Source of the DNA: Actinomycetota bacterium
GTDB taxonomy: Bacteria > Actinomycetota > Acidimicrobiia > Acidimicrobiales > Acidimicrobilacustridaceae
Length of the DNA: 53,203 nt
Direction: 5' to 3'
Assembly: GCA_009700115.1 (NCBI GenBank)
Contig: WLMU01000003.1
Coordinates: 1-53,203 of the forward strand
Notes under the pieces: generated by a model
Told to the model about the DNA's origin: nothing
Database searches by the model: none
What the model saw: only the letters and a program-made list of their open reading frames with translations
Part shown: positions 16,220-23,839 of the stretch, one piece after another
Layout: every line of letters begins with the position of its first letter
Position numbering within the stretch: the stretch's first letter is position 1
Translations under genes and position numbers: made by a program

Positions 16220-18490
16220 GTGCAGACATTCCTGCAATACACGATCCTGGGTCTTGCCCTTGGTGGCGCGTACTTCATCGCCGCTTCCGGTCTTGTTGTG
16301 ACCTATACGACCTCAGGCATTTTTAACTTCGCCCAGGGTGCCATTGCGATGCTTGCGGTCTTCACCTACTGGCAGTTCCGGTGGGGATGGGGCTGGCCCG
16401 CCCCTCTGGCACTGCTCATGGTGCTTGGCATTCTGGCCCCACTCCTGGGAGCGGTTCTGTACCAGGTCGTGATGAAGAATCTTCGTGGCACCTCTGAAGT
16501 CACCAAGATCATTGTGTCGATCGGCGTCATGCTCGGCTTGCAGGCCTTAGCGACGTGGGTGTGGAACCCGACTTCAAGCACGCCACGTCAGTTCCAAAAG
16601 TTTTTTGGACCGAAGGCGTTCGCTCATGTTGGCAGCCTCACGATTCCCTGGCACATCATCATTTCGTTCGGTATCGCCATCGCCATTGCGTTTGGTATTC
16701 GGTTCCTTTTCGTCCGCACCCGTTCTGGTGTTGCAATGCGAGCGGTCGTCGACGATCCGGAACTTCTGCAGCTCAATGGTGGTCGCCCTGAACGTCTCGC
16801 GATGATCTCGTGGGCCGGCGGTTCATTCCTCGCTGCACTTGCGGGCATCCTCATTCAGCCGATGATCGGCTCGGCTATGAGCGCAGGGGCACTGACCCTT
16901 CTCGTTATCGATGCGTTTGCTGCCGCGATGTTCGGTCGTCTGCGCAGCCTTCCTCGCACCTTCATGGGTGCCCTCATTATCGGTCTCACCACGACCTATG
17001 TCGTGGCGTACTTCCCGAGCAAGTGGACCTGGTCGAGTGCGTTCCATAACTCGCTGCCAATGATTTTCCTGTTCATCGTTCTGCTTGTGCTTCCGCAGGA
17101 TCGACTCCGAGGCGCAACGGTGCTTCGACTGCGCGAGCGTTTCCGCATGCCTTCAATTCGCACGGCATGGATTGCTGGGCTCACGATGATGATCGTGGTG
17201 TTCTGTCTCAAGGTCATCATGGCCAAGACTGGCGTCAACACGCTTACGCTTGCGCTTACCTTTGCGATTATTGCCCTGTCGCTCGTGCTTCTTACGGGCT
17301 TTGCCGGCGAGATCAACCTTGCCGCACTTTCGTTTGGCGCCATTGCTGTCATGGTCGTCTACCACTTCGGCATTTCGGGTACTGGTGATGGGGCGCGAAC
17401 AACGCTTTGGGGAATCCTTCTCGCCGCCGTTGTGACCGCACTTGTCGGCGCACTTATTGCATTGCCAGCGCTGCGATTGCGTGGCCTCTATTTGGCTCTG
17501 GCCACGATGGCATTCGGTGTGTTTGTTTCCCGCATGGTTCTTACCGAACGCAACGAACGAGAACTCTTTGGTTGGAAGTTCACGATCTTCACCGCAGGCC
17601 AGCTGACCATCCCACGGCCCAAAATCGGACCCATTGACTTCAATAGTCAGGACGCGTTCCTTTTCCTCTGCGCAGGGTTGTTTGTCGTTATCGGAATCGG
17701 CATGGTCTATCTACGCCACAGCGGGTACGGGCGACGCTTGACGGCAATGAAAGACAGCCCGGCGGCATCAGCCACGCTAGGTATGAGCGTCGTTCGTCTC
17801 AAGCTCTCGATTTTCATGATGTCGGCAGCAATTGCCGGCATTGGTGGCGTCATGATGGCAGCGCAGGTCGGTACTGTGAATGCCGATCGCTTTGACATCT
17901 TCCTGAGCCTCGCTCTCATGATGATCACGGTTGTTGGCGGCATCGGCTACGTGTCAGGCGCGTTATTTGCCGGAATCTTCCTGATCGCATTTATCGAGGC
18001 GTTGAATCTCTTGCTCAAGAAATTCGCCGTCGATTACTCGACCCTCGAGGCGATCTTCATGTTCTTCATCTCAGCGGTCACGGTGTTGCCGGCAACAATC
18101 GGCATCACTATGGGTAAGAACCCCTCAGGCGCGGTCAGCGACATCGTCGATGGAATGAACCTGGTGAAGCAGTCCAAGCCACTCATGATCACGGTCATCG
18201 GGCTTGAAGCTGTGATCTGGGCCCTTACCGCAACCGAGGTCATCACCAACTGGAACTTCGTGGTTCTCACGTTGGCGAACCTGATCCTTGTTCCAATGGT
18301 CGGAGGGAAGCTCCTCATGGCCCGTGCGATGCGGGGTGTTCCAAAACCCGTGCCACCTGAATTGATTGGAATCGACCGCCCATTCACCGACGAAGATCTG
18401 GCCGCTATGGATCACGCGTTGAACCTCGAGAGCGTCGTGATCCCGAGTTCGACCACCGTGCGAGAGGAGCCGGCAAATGCCTCTGCTTGA
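16220..18490 (+). CDS. Branched-chain amino acid-type ABC permease, LivH-LivM fusion (copy 1)
   Basis: 756 residues from GTG 16220, chosen over a TTG at 16091 because GAGGGGGC precedes it and the first hydrophobic helix begins right away. The N-terminal half is LivH-like (GLALGGAYFIAASGLVVTYT, TSGIFNFAQGA, RTRSGVAMRAVVDDPELLQLNG) and the second half is LivM-like (LLTGFAGEINLAALSFGAIA, LRLRGLYLALATMAFG, AMKDSPAASATLGMSVVRLK). The two usual permeases are thus one polypeptide. Two extra helices and a cytoplasmic tail (RPFTDEDLAAMDHALNLESV, residues ~718-737) follow. Its tail matches that of copy 2 at 40086. LivG overlaps its end by 14 nt. No binding protein lies next to this copy; the substrate is unknown. 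Confidence 0.93.
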   Translation: MQTFLQYTILGLALGGAYFIAASGLVVTYTTSGIFNFAQGAIAMLAVFTYWQFRWGWGWPAPLALLMVLGILAPLLGAVLYQVVMKNLRGTSEVTKIIVSIGVMLGLQALATWVWNPTSSTPRQFQKFFGPKAFAHVGSLTIPWHIIISFGIAIAIAFGIRFLFVRTRSGVAMRAVVDDPELLQLNGGRPERLAMISWAGGSFLAALAGILIQPMIGSAMSAGALTLLVIDAFAAAMFGRLRSLPRTFMGALIIGLTTTYVVAYFPSKWTWSSAFHNSLPMIFLFIVLLVLPQDRLRGATVLRLRERFRMPSIRTAWIAGLTMMIVVFCLKVIMAKTGVNTLTLALTFAIIALSLVLLTGFAGEINLAALSFGAIAVMVVYHFGISGTGDGARTTLWGILLAAVVTALVGALIALPALRLRGLYLALATMAFGVFVSRMVLTERNERELFGWKFTIFTAGQLTIPRPKIGPIDFNSQDAFLFLCAGLFVVIGIGMVYLRHSGYGRRLTAMKDSPAASATLGMSVVRLKLSIFMMSAAIAGIGGVMMAAQVGTVNADRFDIFLSLALMMITVVGGIGYVSGALFAGIFLIAFIEALNLLLKKFAVDYSTLEAIFMFFISAVTVLPATIGITMGKNPSGAVSDIVDGMNLVKQSKPLMITVIGLEAVIWALTATEVITNWNFVVLTLANLILVPMVGGKLLMARAMRGVPKPVPPELIGIDRPFTDEDLAAMDHALNLESVVIPSSTTVREEPANASA

Positions 18491-19217
18491 AACTATTGGC
18501 GTCAAAGTCCGCTTCGGCGGAAATATCGCGCTTGACGATGTTTCGATTTCAGTCGAAGCCGGAAGCGTTACTGGCCTCATCGGCCCGAATGGCGCTGGTA
18601 AGACAACGCTGTTCAACACGATCACTGGGCTTCAGCCGCTTTCCGGTGGTCAAATCATCTTTAATGACAAAGATGTCACGAAGGAACCACCGCATAAGCG
18701 CACTCGCATGGGCCTCGCACGTACCTTCCAGCGTCTTGAACTTTTCACGACGCTCTCGGTGCGCGACAACGTGCGTGTTGCCGGCGAAATCCGGAACCGC
18801 TGGAGCCTTCGGACTCCGAAGATGGACATCAACGCCGAGACCGATCGAATCATCAGCCTGGTTGGGTTGGGCGATGTCGCCGATCGGGAAGTTGGCGAGA
18901 TTCCAACCGGAAAGGCTCGAGTCGTCGAGTTGGCTCGTGCCCTCATGATCCAGCCCACACTTGTTCTTCTTGATGAGCCAGCTTCTGGCCAGACCGAAGA
19001 AGAAACTGAGCAGTTCGGACAGTTGCTGCGTGACCTCGCTGGCGAGGGCCTGGGGATCTGCCTGGTTGAGCACGACATGGCGTTAGTCATGCAGGTCTGC
19101 CAAACCATTCACGTGCTTGATTTCGGTCGCATGATTGCAAGTGGCTCGGCAGAGTCAATTCGTAATAATCCGACAGTGATCGATGCCTACCTTGGTGCTC
19201 CGGAGAGTGTCGGATGA
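18477..19217 (+). CDS. livG: LivG-like ABC transporter ATPase (copy 1)
   Basis: 246 residues; GAGAGG lies before the ATG, which overlaps the permease gene by 14 nt. Walker A GPNGAGKTT (residues 36-44), Walker B TLVLLDEP (161-168) and H-loop VEHDM are intact. The ABC signature, normally (S/Y)G-x-Q, reads IPTGKAR (142-148), so the conserved Gln is Ala. The sequence LSGGQ at residues 55-59 lies in the antiparallel beta region and is not the signature. It forms the ATPase pair with the downstream LivF to drive the fused permease. The symbol is family-level; the transported substrate is not known. Confidence 0.92.
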   Translation: MPLLETIGVKVRFGGNIALDDVSISVEAGSVTGLIGPNGAGKTTLFNTITGLQPLSGGQIIFNDKDVTKEPPHKRTRMGLARTFQRLELFTTLSVRDNVRVAGEIRNRWSLRTPKMDINAETDRIISLVGLGDVADREVGEIPTGKARVVELARALMIQPTLVLLDEPASGQTEEETEQFGQLLRDLAGEGLGICLVEHDMALVMQVCQTIHVLDFGRMIASGSAESIRNNPTVIDAYLGAPESVG

Positions 19218-19954
19218 GCGAAGCCCACTACCACGAAGATCACGGCGCTGTTGCTGGCGCACCGTTGGTTGAGCTTGTTGACGTGCGCGCAGCGTACGGA
19301 ACTATTGAAGTGCTCCACGGCATCAATCTTTCCGTGCCCCAAGGATCTGTTGTTGCACTTCTCGGTCCAAATGGTGCCGGGAAGTCCACGATTCTCAAGG
19401 TCGTCTCAGGATTGCTGCAGCCCACATCGGGAGAAGTTCGTCTCGCCGGTCGGGTTGTTAACGGCGCATCTGCAGATGAACTTGCTCGTATCGGGTTGTG
19501 CACCATCCCCGAAGGTCGCGGAGTGTTCCCGAACCTCACCGTTCGTGAGAACCTTTGGATGGCGACCATGGCGGGAGTTTCTCTCGCCGAGGTTGAAGAA
19601 ATCGCGTATGCGCGTTTCCCGCGTCTTGGGGAACGTCGTAAGCAGCTGGCCGGAACGATGTCCGGTGGCGAACAGCAAATGTTGTCGATGGCGCGGGCAC
19701 TGTCTGTGAATCCATCGGTACTACTCCTCGACGAATTGTCGATGGGTCTGGCCCCGCTCGTCGTGGCCAACCTCTACGAGATCGTGGCTCAGGTCTCGCA
19801 AGAGGGCGTGTCGATCCTGGTGTCCGAGCAATTTGCTCGGACGGTATTGGGCATTGCTCAATACGCCGCGATCGTCCTTCACGGGAATATCACCAGAGTG
19901 GGTACTCCTGCTGAGCTCGAAGATGAATTGTCCGCTGCATACCTTGGATCTTGA
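19214..19954 (+). CDS. livF: LivF-like ABC transporter ATPase (copy 1)
   Basis: 246 residues; its ATG overlaps the LivG stop (ATGA). An N-terminal extension (SEAHYHEDHGAVAG) of about 16 residues precedes the core. Walker A GPNGAGKST, signature MSGGEQQM, Walker B VLLLDELSMGLAP and the LivF hallmark TIPEGRGVFPNLTV are all present. With LivG it powers uptake through the fused permease at the cytoplasmic face. It ends 12 nt before the small membrane protein gene, which has the GGAGAAAA ribosome binding site. Confidence 0.93.
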   Translation: MSEAHYHEDHGAVAGAPLVELVDVRAAYGTIEVLHGINLSVPQGSVVALLGPNGAGKSTILKVVSGLLQPTSGEVRLAGRVVNGASADELARIGLCTIPEGRGVFPNLTVRENLWMATMAGVSLAEVEEIAYARFPRLGERRKQLAGTMSGGEQQMLSMARALSVNPSVLLLDELSMGLAPLVVANLYEIVAQVSQEGVSILVSEQFARTVLGIAQYAAIVLHGNITRVGTPAELEDELSAAYLGS

Positions 19955-19966
19955 GACCGGAGAAAA

Positions 19967-20335
19967 ATGGAAACCACTGGTGATCGCATTGAGCAGTTCA
20001 AGTCCGAAGTGACGGATCTGAACTTGAAGACTGGTAACCCCAGTCGAGAAAAAACATTTCAGACAATTGGGTTTCTTCTGATGCTCGCTGGCATTATCGG
20101 CGGGATCGTTTGCTACGTCGGCGCCAAAAATGCAAGCGGCACCGCCGATCTCGCGGCAACGAAGATTCAAGAGCAGATTGTCTTTGCAATCTGGTTCCTG
20201 ATCCTCACCGTCGTTGGCGCAGCGATGTTCCTCCGTTACGCGCTGGCCAGTTTCCTTCGCATGTGGCTCCTTCGTCAGCTCTATGAAGGTCAAGCCAACA
20301 CGGACCGAATCGTCGACGCCGTTTCCAAGCGCTGA
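19967..20335 (+). CDS. Small two-helix membrane protein, conserved with transporter operon (copy 1)
   Basis: 122 residues; ATG preceded by GGAGAAAA. I do not recognise a named family. Visible layout: a polar N-terminus with FKSEVTDLNLKTGNPSREK, a first membrane helix (TIGFLLMLAGIIGGIVCYVG, ~residues 33-52), a loop, a second helix (IVFAIWFLILTVVGAAMFLR, ~70-89), then an amphipathic basic tail SFLRMWLLRQLYEGQANTDRIV. The gene at 43757 encodes the same layout (FQAEVDSMKI, ANPERR, VVGSALF, RFWLIRLIFEQREAADRI) and also directly follows LivF in the other transporter operon. I infer an accessory subunit of these transporters. Its stop overlaps the next gene's ATG by one base. Confidence 0.85.
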   Translation: METTGDRIEQFKSEVTDLNLKTGNPSREKTFQTIGFLLMLAGIIGGIVCYVGAKNASGTADLAATKIQEQIVFAIWFLILTVVGAAMFLRYALASFLRMWLLRQLYEGQANTDRIVDAVSKR

Positions 20336-21141
20336 TGGGCACCATTGTCGTGACCGGTTCCGGTTCTGGAATCGGTGCCGCGACGACTGCACGACTTCGT
20401 GCCGATGGCCATACGGTCATCGGCGTTGATCTGCGTGGCGCCGAAATCGAAGCAGATCTCGGAACACCCGAAGGCCGGCAGTCTGCAATCAAAGCGGTTG
20501 GCGAAGCATGTGGGGGAGTCCTCGATGGCCTCGTCACCTGCGCGGGCATCTCCGGGCTTCCTGGTCGCCCGGCATCGCTTCTCGCGTCGGTGAACTACTT
20601 CGGAACCGTCGAGATCATGGCCGGGCTCCGGCCGATGCTGGCCAAAGGGGAAAATCCTTCGGCGGTAGCGATCAGTTCGAATTCCACCACAACCGCTCCG
20701 GGCTACCCATTGGGTCTGACCGAAGCGTGTCTGGCCGGCGACGAAGTCGCTGCTCGGATCGAAGCCGATAAGGGCGATTCAATCATTGCGTATGCCGCGA
20801 CGAAGTTGGCGGTGGCCCGCTGGGTCCGTCACTCGGCCATCACCGACGACTGGGCTGGCGCTGGTATCCGTCTCAATGCCATTGCTCCAGGCATGATCGC
20901 CACTCCGATGATCGAGGAAGGCGCAACCGATCCGAATCTCAAGATTCAACTCGACATGTTCAAAGACACGATCGCGCTTGGTCGTGCGGGCAAGCCTGAA
21001 GAGGTCGCCGCATTTTTGGCGTTTCTTCTTTCACCCGAAGCCGGATTCTTCTGCGGCTCGGTGCTGTTTATCGATGGCGGTACCGACGCCCGATTCCGCG
21101 CCGATGATTTCCCGGCGCGCTGGGAGATTCCTGGAATGTGA
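20335..21141 (+). CDS. HsdA-like short-chain dehydrogenase (3-alpha-hydroxysteroid dehydrogenase/carbonyl reductase type)
   Basis: 268 residues; ATG overlaps the preceding TGA (TGATG). The order MGTIVVTGSGSGIGAATTARL, VDLRGAEIEADLGTPEGR, VTCAGISG, VNYFGTVEIM, AISSNS, catalytic YAATK (Tyr 153, Lys 157), RLNAIAPGMIATPM and VLFIDGGTDA matches the pattern I recall for Comamonas HsdA, including the unusual short segment between strand 2 and DG(L)VxCAG. Members oxidise or reduce steroid 3-hydroxyl/keto groups and other carbonyls. It is translationally coupled to the transporter operon, which hints that the imported compound is its substrate or precursor. A related protein is at 48750. Confidence 0.87.
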   Translation: MGTIVVTGSGSGIGAATTARLRADGHTVIGVDLRGAEIEADLGTPEGRQSAIKAVGEACGGVLDGLVTCAGISGLPGRPASLLASVNYFGTVEIMAGLRPMLAKGENPSAVAISSNSTTTAPGYPLGLTEACLAGDEVAARIEADKGDSIIAYAATKLAVARWVRHSAITDDWAGAGIRLNAIAPGMIATPMIEEGATDPNLKIQLDMFKDTIALGRAGKPEEVAAFLAFLLSPEAGFFCGSVLFIDGGTDARFRADDFPARWEIPGM

Positions 21142-21146
21142 ACTGT

Positions 21147-21183
21147 CGGTCGTCGAACTCGTGCAAAACGGGTTCGACGACCG
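21147..21183. terminator. Bidirectional terminator between convergent genes
   Basis: CGGTCGTCGAACTCGT, loop GCAAA, ACGGGTTCGACGACCG: a 16-bp stem with one T-G wobble, between the stops of the convergent SDR genes at 21141 and 21192. It should end transcripts from both sides. Confidence 0.75.
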
Positions 21184-21191
21184 GGATGTTC

Positions 21192-21983
21192 TTACATTCC
21201 AGTAAAGACTTGGCGCATATTCGCCAACCAGGCATTCACGTCGGCATTGCGCTTCGATGACGTCTGTGCTTCTCGTTCGCCCGTGTAGGTGACGAAGGAT
21301 TCGGTTTCGAGGCAGCTGAGAAGAGCGATAGCAACTTCTTCAGACGTCGATGTTGCTGCCGGGTCACTTGGGAATGGTGCGTTGTTGCCCGGCTTGTCCG
21401 TGGAGAACTCACTTGCCGTTGTGCCGGGGACGAACAAATGCGCCCGCACGTTGGTCTTGCCAAGTTCGACATAGAGGCCTTCGGTGAAGAACTCAAGCGC
21501 AGCTTTGCTGGCCGAGTAGGCACTTACGCCGAAGGCGGCCATATGCACGCCCATTGAGGAGACATTCACAATGTCGCCACTGTTGCGCTCGAGCATGTGG
21601 GGGAGCATCGCCAACGTGAGGCGAACCGGTGAGAAGTAGTTGATGGCCATGACGCCTTCGACGTCATCGGCGGTCATCTGATCAGTGCGCTTTCGCTTTG
21701 GCACGCCGGCGTTATTGACGAGCACATCAACCCGACCATCGAGAGAGTCGATGAGCGTGGATGCGAGCGCATCGATCGATTCGAGTTCCGAAAGATCAGC
21801 GACAACCATTGTCGAACTGGGGGACGACTCGTGGCAACGTTTGAGCACCGTAGCTAAGCGATCGGCACGACGAGCGACGATGGCAACCCGCGCGCCACGT
21901 TGGGCCGCTTCGATCGCCAATGCTTGGCCGATACCGGAGGATGCTCCGGTAATGACGATGTTGCGGCCGGTGAGGTCGCTCAT
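21192..21983 (-). CDS. Short-chain dehydrogenase/reductase (SDR)
   Basis: 263 residues; its ATG abuts the stop of the upstream epimerase-like gene with no gap. Classical SDR: VITGASSGIGQALAIEA near residues 10-26, VARRADRL, LVNNAGVP, VNVSSMGVHMAAFGVSAYSASKAAL with catalytic Ser and YSASK. The C-terminus lacks the usual GQxxxVDGG close, so it may belong to a classical subgroup acting on longer substrates. It is the last gene of a four-gene operon (24642 to 21192). The operon is bounded downstream by a strong hairpin. Confidence 0.9.
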   Translation of the reverse strand: MSDLTGRNIVITGASSGIGQALAIEAAQRGARVAIVARRADRLATVLKRCHESSPSSTMVVADLSELESIDALASTLIDSLDGRVDVLVNNAGVPKRKRTDQMTADDVEGVMAINYFSPVRLTLAMLPHMLERNSGDIVNVSSMGVHMAAFGVSAYSASKAALEFFTEGLYVELGKTNVRAHLFVPGTTASEFSTDKPGNNAPFPSDPAATSTSEEVAIALLSCLETESFVTYTGEREAQTSSKRNADVNAWLANMRQVFTGM

Positions 21984-22910
21984 CTACTTGGTGCCGTGAC
22001 GCTTTTCGAATGCATCACGGATGCCGTCACGCCAATTGACCTTGCATGGTCCAGTGAGAGCCGCACGCTTTGTGTTGTCGGTGACCGAACCTCGAAGCGT
22101 TCCTTCGGCGGGAACCGAATTGACGATGGGATCGATACCGGCGAGTTCGCCGATGTACGCACACCATTCCTGAACGCTGGCCGGTTCATCGCCGGCCCAG
22201 TTCACGATGGTTGCTTCGGTCGACGACGCGCCATCGAGCAACGCTTCGGCTTGTGAAGTGATGTCGTCGGTGTGGATCGGCATGTACATGCACGGGTCCC
22301 AGCGCGTGGTGACGGCGTTGCCGGCCATAAGAGCGTCCATCTGCATGATGGGAAGGCCACCAGTGCCATCGGGACCGTACGACGCGTTCATGCGAGCGAT
22401 CGTGACAGGAAGATCGAACAGTCGAGCACATGTGCGCGCAACGGCTTCCTGGGAGATCTTCGACATGGAATAACTCGGAGCATGAGCGGCATTGACGTCG
22501 CCAAGAGCATCGGTTTCTTTGAACACATGCCAAGGATCACCGTCGGCCGGTGGCTTGTAGACCGAATGCGTCGACATCACGAGTGCCGCCTTTGCGTTGC
22601 GGCAGTGATGCAACAACAGCCCAGTGCCTTCGGCATTGGCTCGAATGGCGAAGTCGTAATCAAGGCCAGCGACCTGCACAACCGCAAGGTGCAGTACGTA
22701 GGTGAAGTCGGTTGGGAGTTCGCTGAAGTCGGGATCGGCAAGATCAACTGCCAGCGTCTTCACGCCGACATCTTCAACCTGCTTGCGAGTTGCCGGATCA
22801 CCGAACCGAGCAATGCCCCAGACCTCGTTGTCTTTGGCGAGATCGCGAGCCATGGGAAACGCGATTTGTCCGGCGGGGCCGGTAATAAGGATCTTCTCGT
22901 CGCTCAGCAT
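21984..22910 (-). CDS. NAD-dependent epimerase/dehydratase-like protein (paralogue A)
   Basis: 308 residues. Extended-SDR fold: ILITGPAGQIAFPMARDLA near residues 7-25, IARFGDP, VLHLAVVQV, NAEGTGLLLHHC, STHSVY, catalytic YSMSK and RMNASYGPDG. The dinucleotide motif is GPAGQIA, with Ala where the third Gly of GxxGxxG is usual. The next gene upstream encodes a paralogue of exactly the same length (308) with the same substitution. The family covers sugar epimerases but also dehydrogenases of steroids and other alicyclics; the chemistry is not clear. The gap to paralogue B is 2 nt. Confidence 0.87.
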   Translation of the reverse strand: MLSDEKILITGPAGQIAFPMARDLAKDNEVWGIARFGDPATRKQVEDVGVKTLAVDLADPDFSELPTDFTYVLHLAVVQVAGLDYDFAIRANAEGTGLLLHHCRNAKAALVMSTHSVYKPPADGDPWHVFKETDALGDVNAAHAPSYSMSKISQEAVARTCARLFDLPVTIARMNASYGPDGTGGLPIMQMDALMAGNAVTTRWDPCMYMPIHTDDITSQAEALLDGASSTEATIVNWAGDEPASVQEWCAYIGELAGIDPIVNSVPAEGTLRGSVTDNTKRAALTGPCKVNWRDGIRDAFEKRHGTK

Positions 22911-22912
22911 GT

Positions 22913-23839
22913 TCAGCCTTTAAACAGGTCGGGGAAGCAGTTCTGGGCCATCTCGCGGAAACCCTCACGCCATTCAACGGTGGGGGTCCAACCGAGACCG
23001 AGAAGCTTCGATGGGTCGACAGGGTTCGGAGGAATGCACTGTTCACTAACGAGAAGCGGGATCTCAACGCCAGTGAGTTTCGTGAGTTCAGCAGTCCAGT
23101 CCTCGATGCTGACGAGTTCGGGCGCACACCAGTTGTAGATCGGCGGTGGTACGTCGGCTTTTTCAAGCAGGTACGGCAGCGATCCGATGATGTCGCGATC
23201 GTGGAGGAAGCAATGTGTGTTGGGTGCGTCGGCACTGATCGTGGTGGGGATGCCCATCTGGGCAAGCGTCACCATCATCTGCGGCCAACCATGACCGGGG
23301 CCGTAAGGAACATCGAGACGGGCAATCACGGCAGGAACGCCGAATCGCTTCGAGGCGTACTTCACTGCTGATTCAGCCGCGATCTTCGAGATCGAATAGG
23401 TCGTCATGAAGCCCATAGCTCGGTGGTTATCGCCAAGGTCGTCGGTTTCGACGTGACTCACGTGGCCGTTTGGTTCGTAGACCGCACACGATGAGCAATG
23501 GAAGAACGCTTTGACGCCCTTCACTCGTTCGATGAGAAGAGCAACGCCTTCAGCGTTGGCAGCAAGATCGCGGTCGAAGTCGTTGGACTTCGCAACTGCC
23601 ATGTTGATGACGTAATCGAGTCCATCAGGAATCTCGTCGAATGACGCCGTCTCAAGGTCGATGGCGATGGGGATGATGCCGTCGGCCTCGACCTTTGCTC
23701 GTGCATCAGCATCGGCAAATCGCGAGGTGCCGTACACGGTGTTCCCTGCGGCAACAAGGTTGCGGGCGAGGGGCCCAGCAACCTGTCCGGTAACGCCGGT
23801 GAGCAGAATCTTCGCTCCTGTGAGTGGTGCAGTCGTCAT
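22913..23839 (-). CDS. NAD-dependent epimerase/dehydratase-like protein (paralogue B)
   Basis: 308 residues from the ATG at 23839, preferred over an in-frame start at 23899 because it overlaps the stop of the upstream gene (TAATG) and gives the same length as paralogue A. Motifs: ILLTGVTGQVAGPLARNLV, TSRFADAD, INMAVAKSN, NAEGVALLIE, SSCAVYEPNG, catalytic YSISK, ARLDVPYGPGHG. The nucleotide motif ends in Ala rather than Gly, as in A. The two probably arose by tandem duplication and may form a heterodimer or catalyse successive steps. Substrate unknown. Confidence 0.87.
   Translation of the reverse strand: MTTAPLTGAKILLTGVTGQVAGPLARNLVAAGNTVYGTSRFADADARAKVEADGIIPIAIDLETASFDEIPDGLDYVINMAVAKSNDFDRDLAANAEGVALLIERVKGVKAFFHCSSCAVYEPNGHVSHVETDDLGDNHRAMGFMTTYSISKIAAESAVKYASKRFGVPAVIARLDVPYGPGHGWPQMMVTLAQMGIPTTISADAPNTHCFLHDRDIIGSLPYLLEKADVPPPIYNWCAPELVSIEDWTAELTKLTGVEIPLLVSEQCIPPNPVDPSKLLGLGWTPTVEWREGFREMAQNCFPDLFKG

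Noticed and set aside
18639..18653. LSGGQ in LivG copy 1
   Set aside because: It is at residues 55-59, too early for the ABC signature; the true signature position (142-148) reads IPTGKAR.
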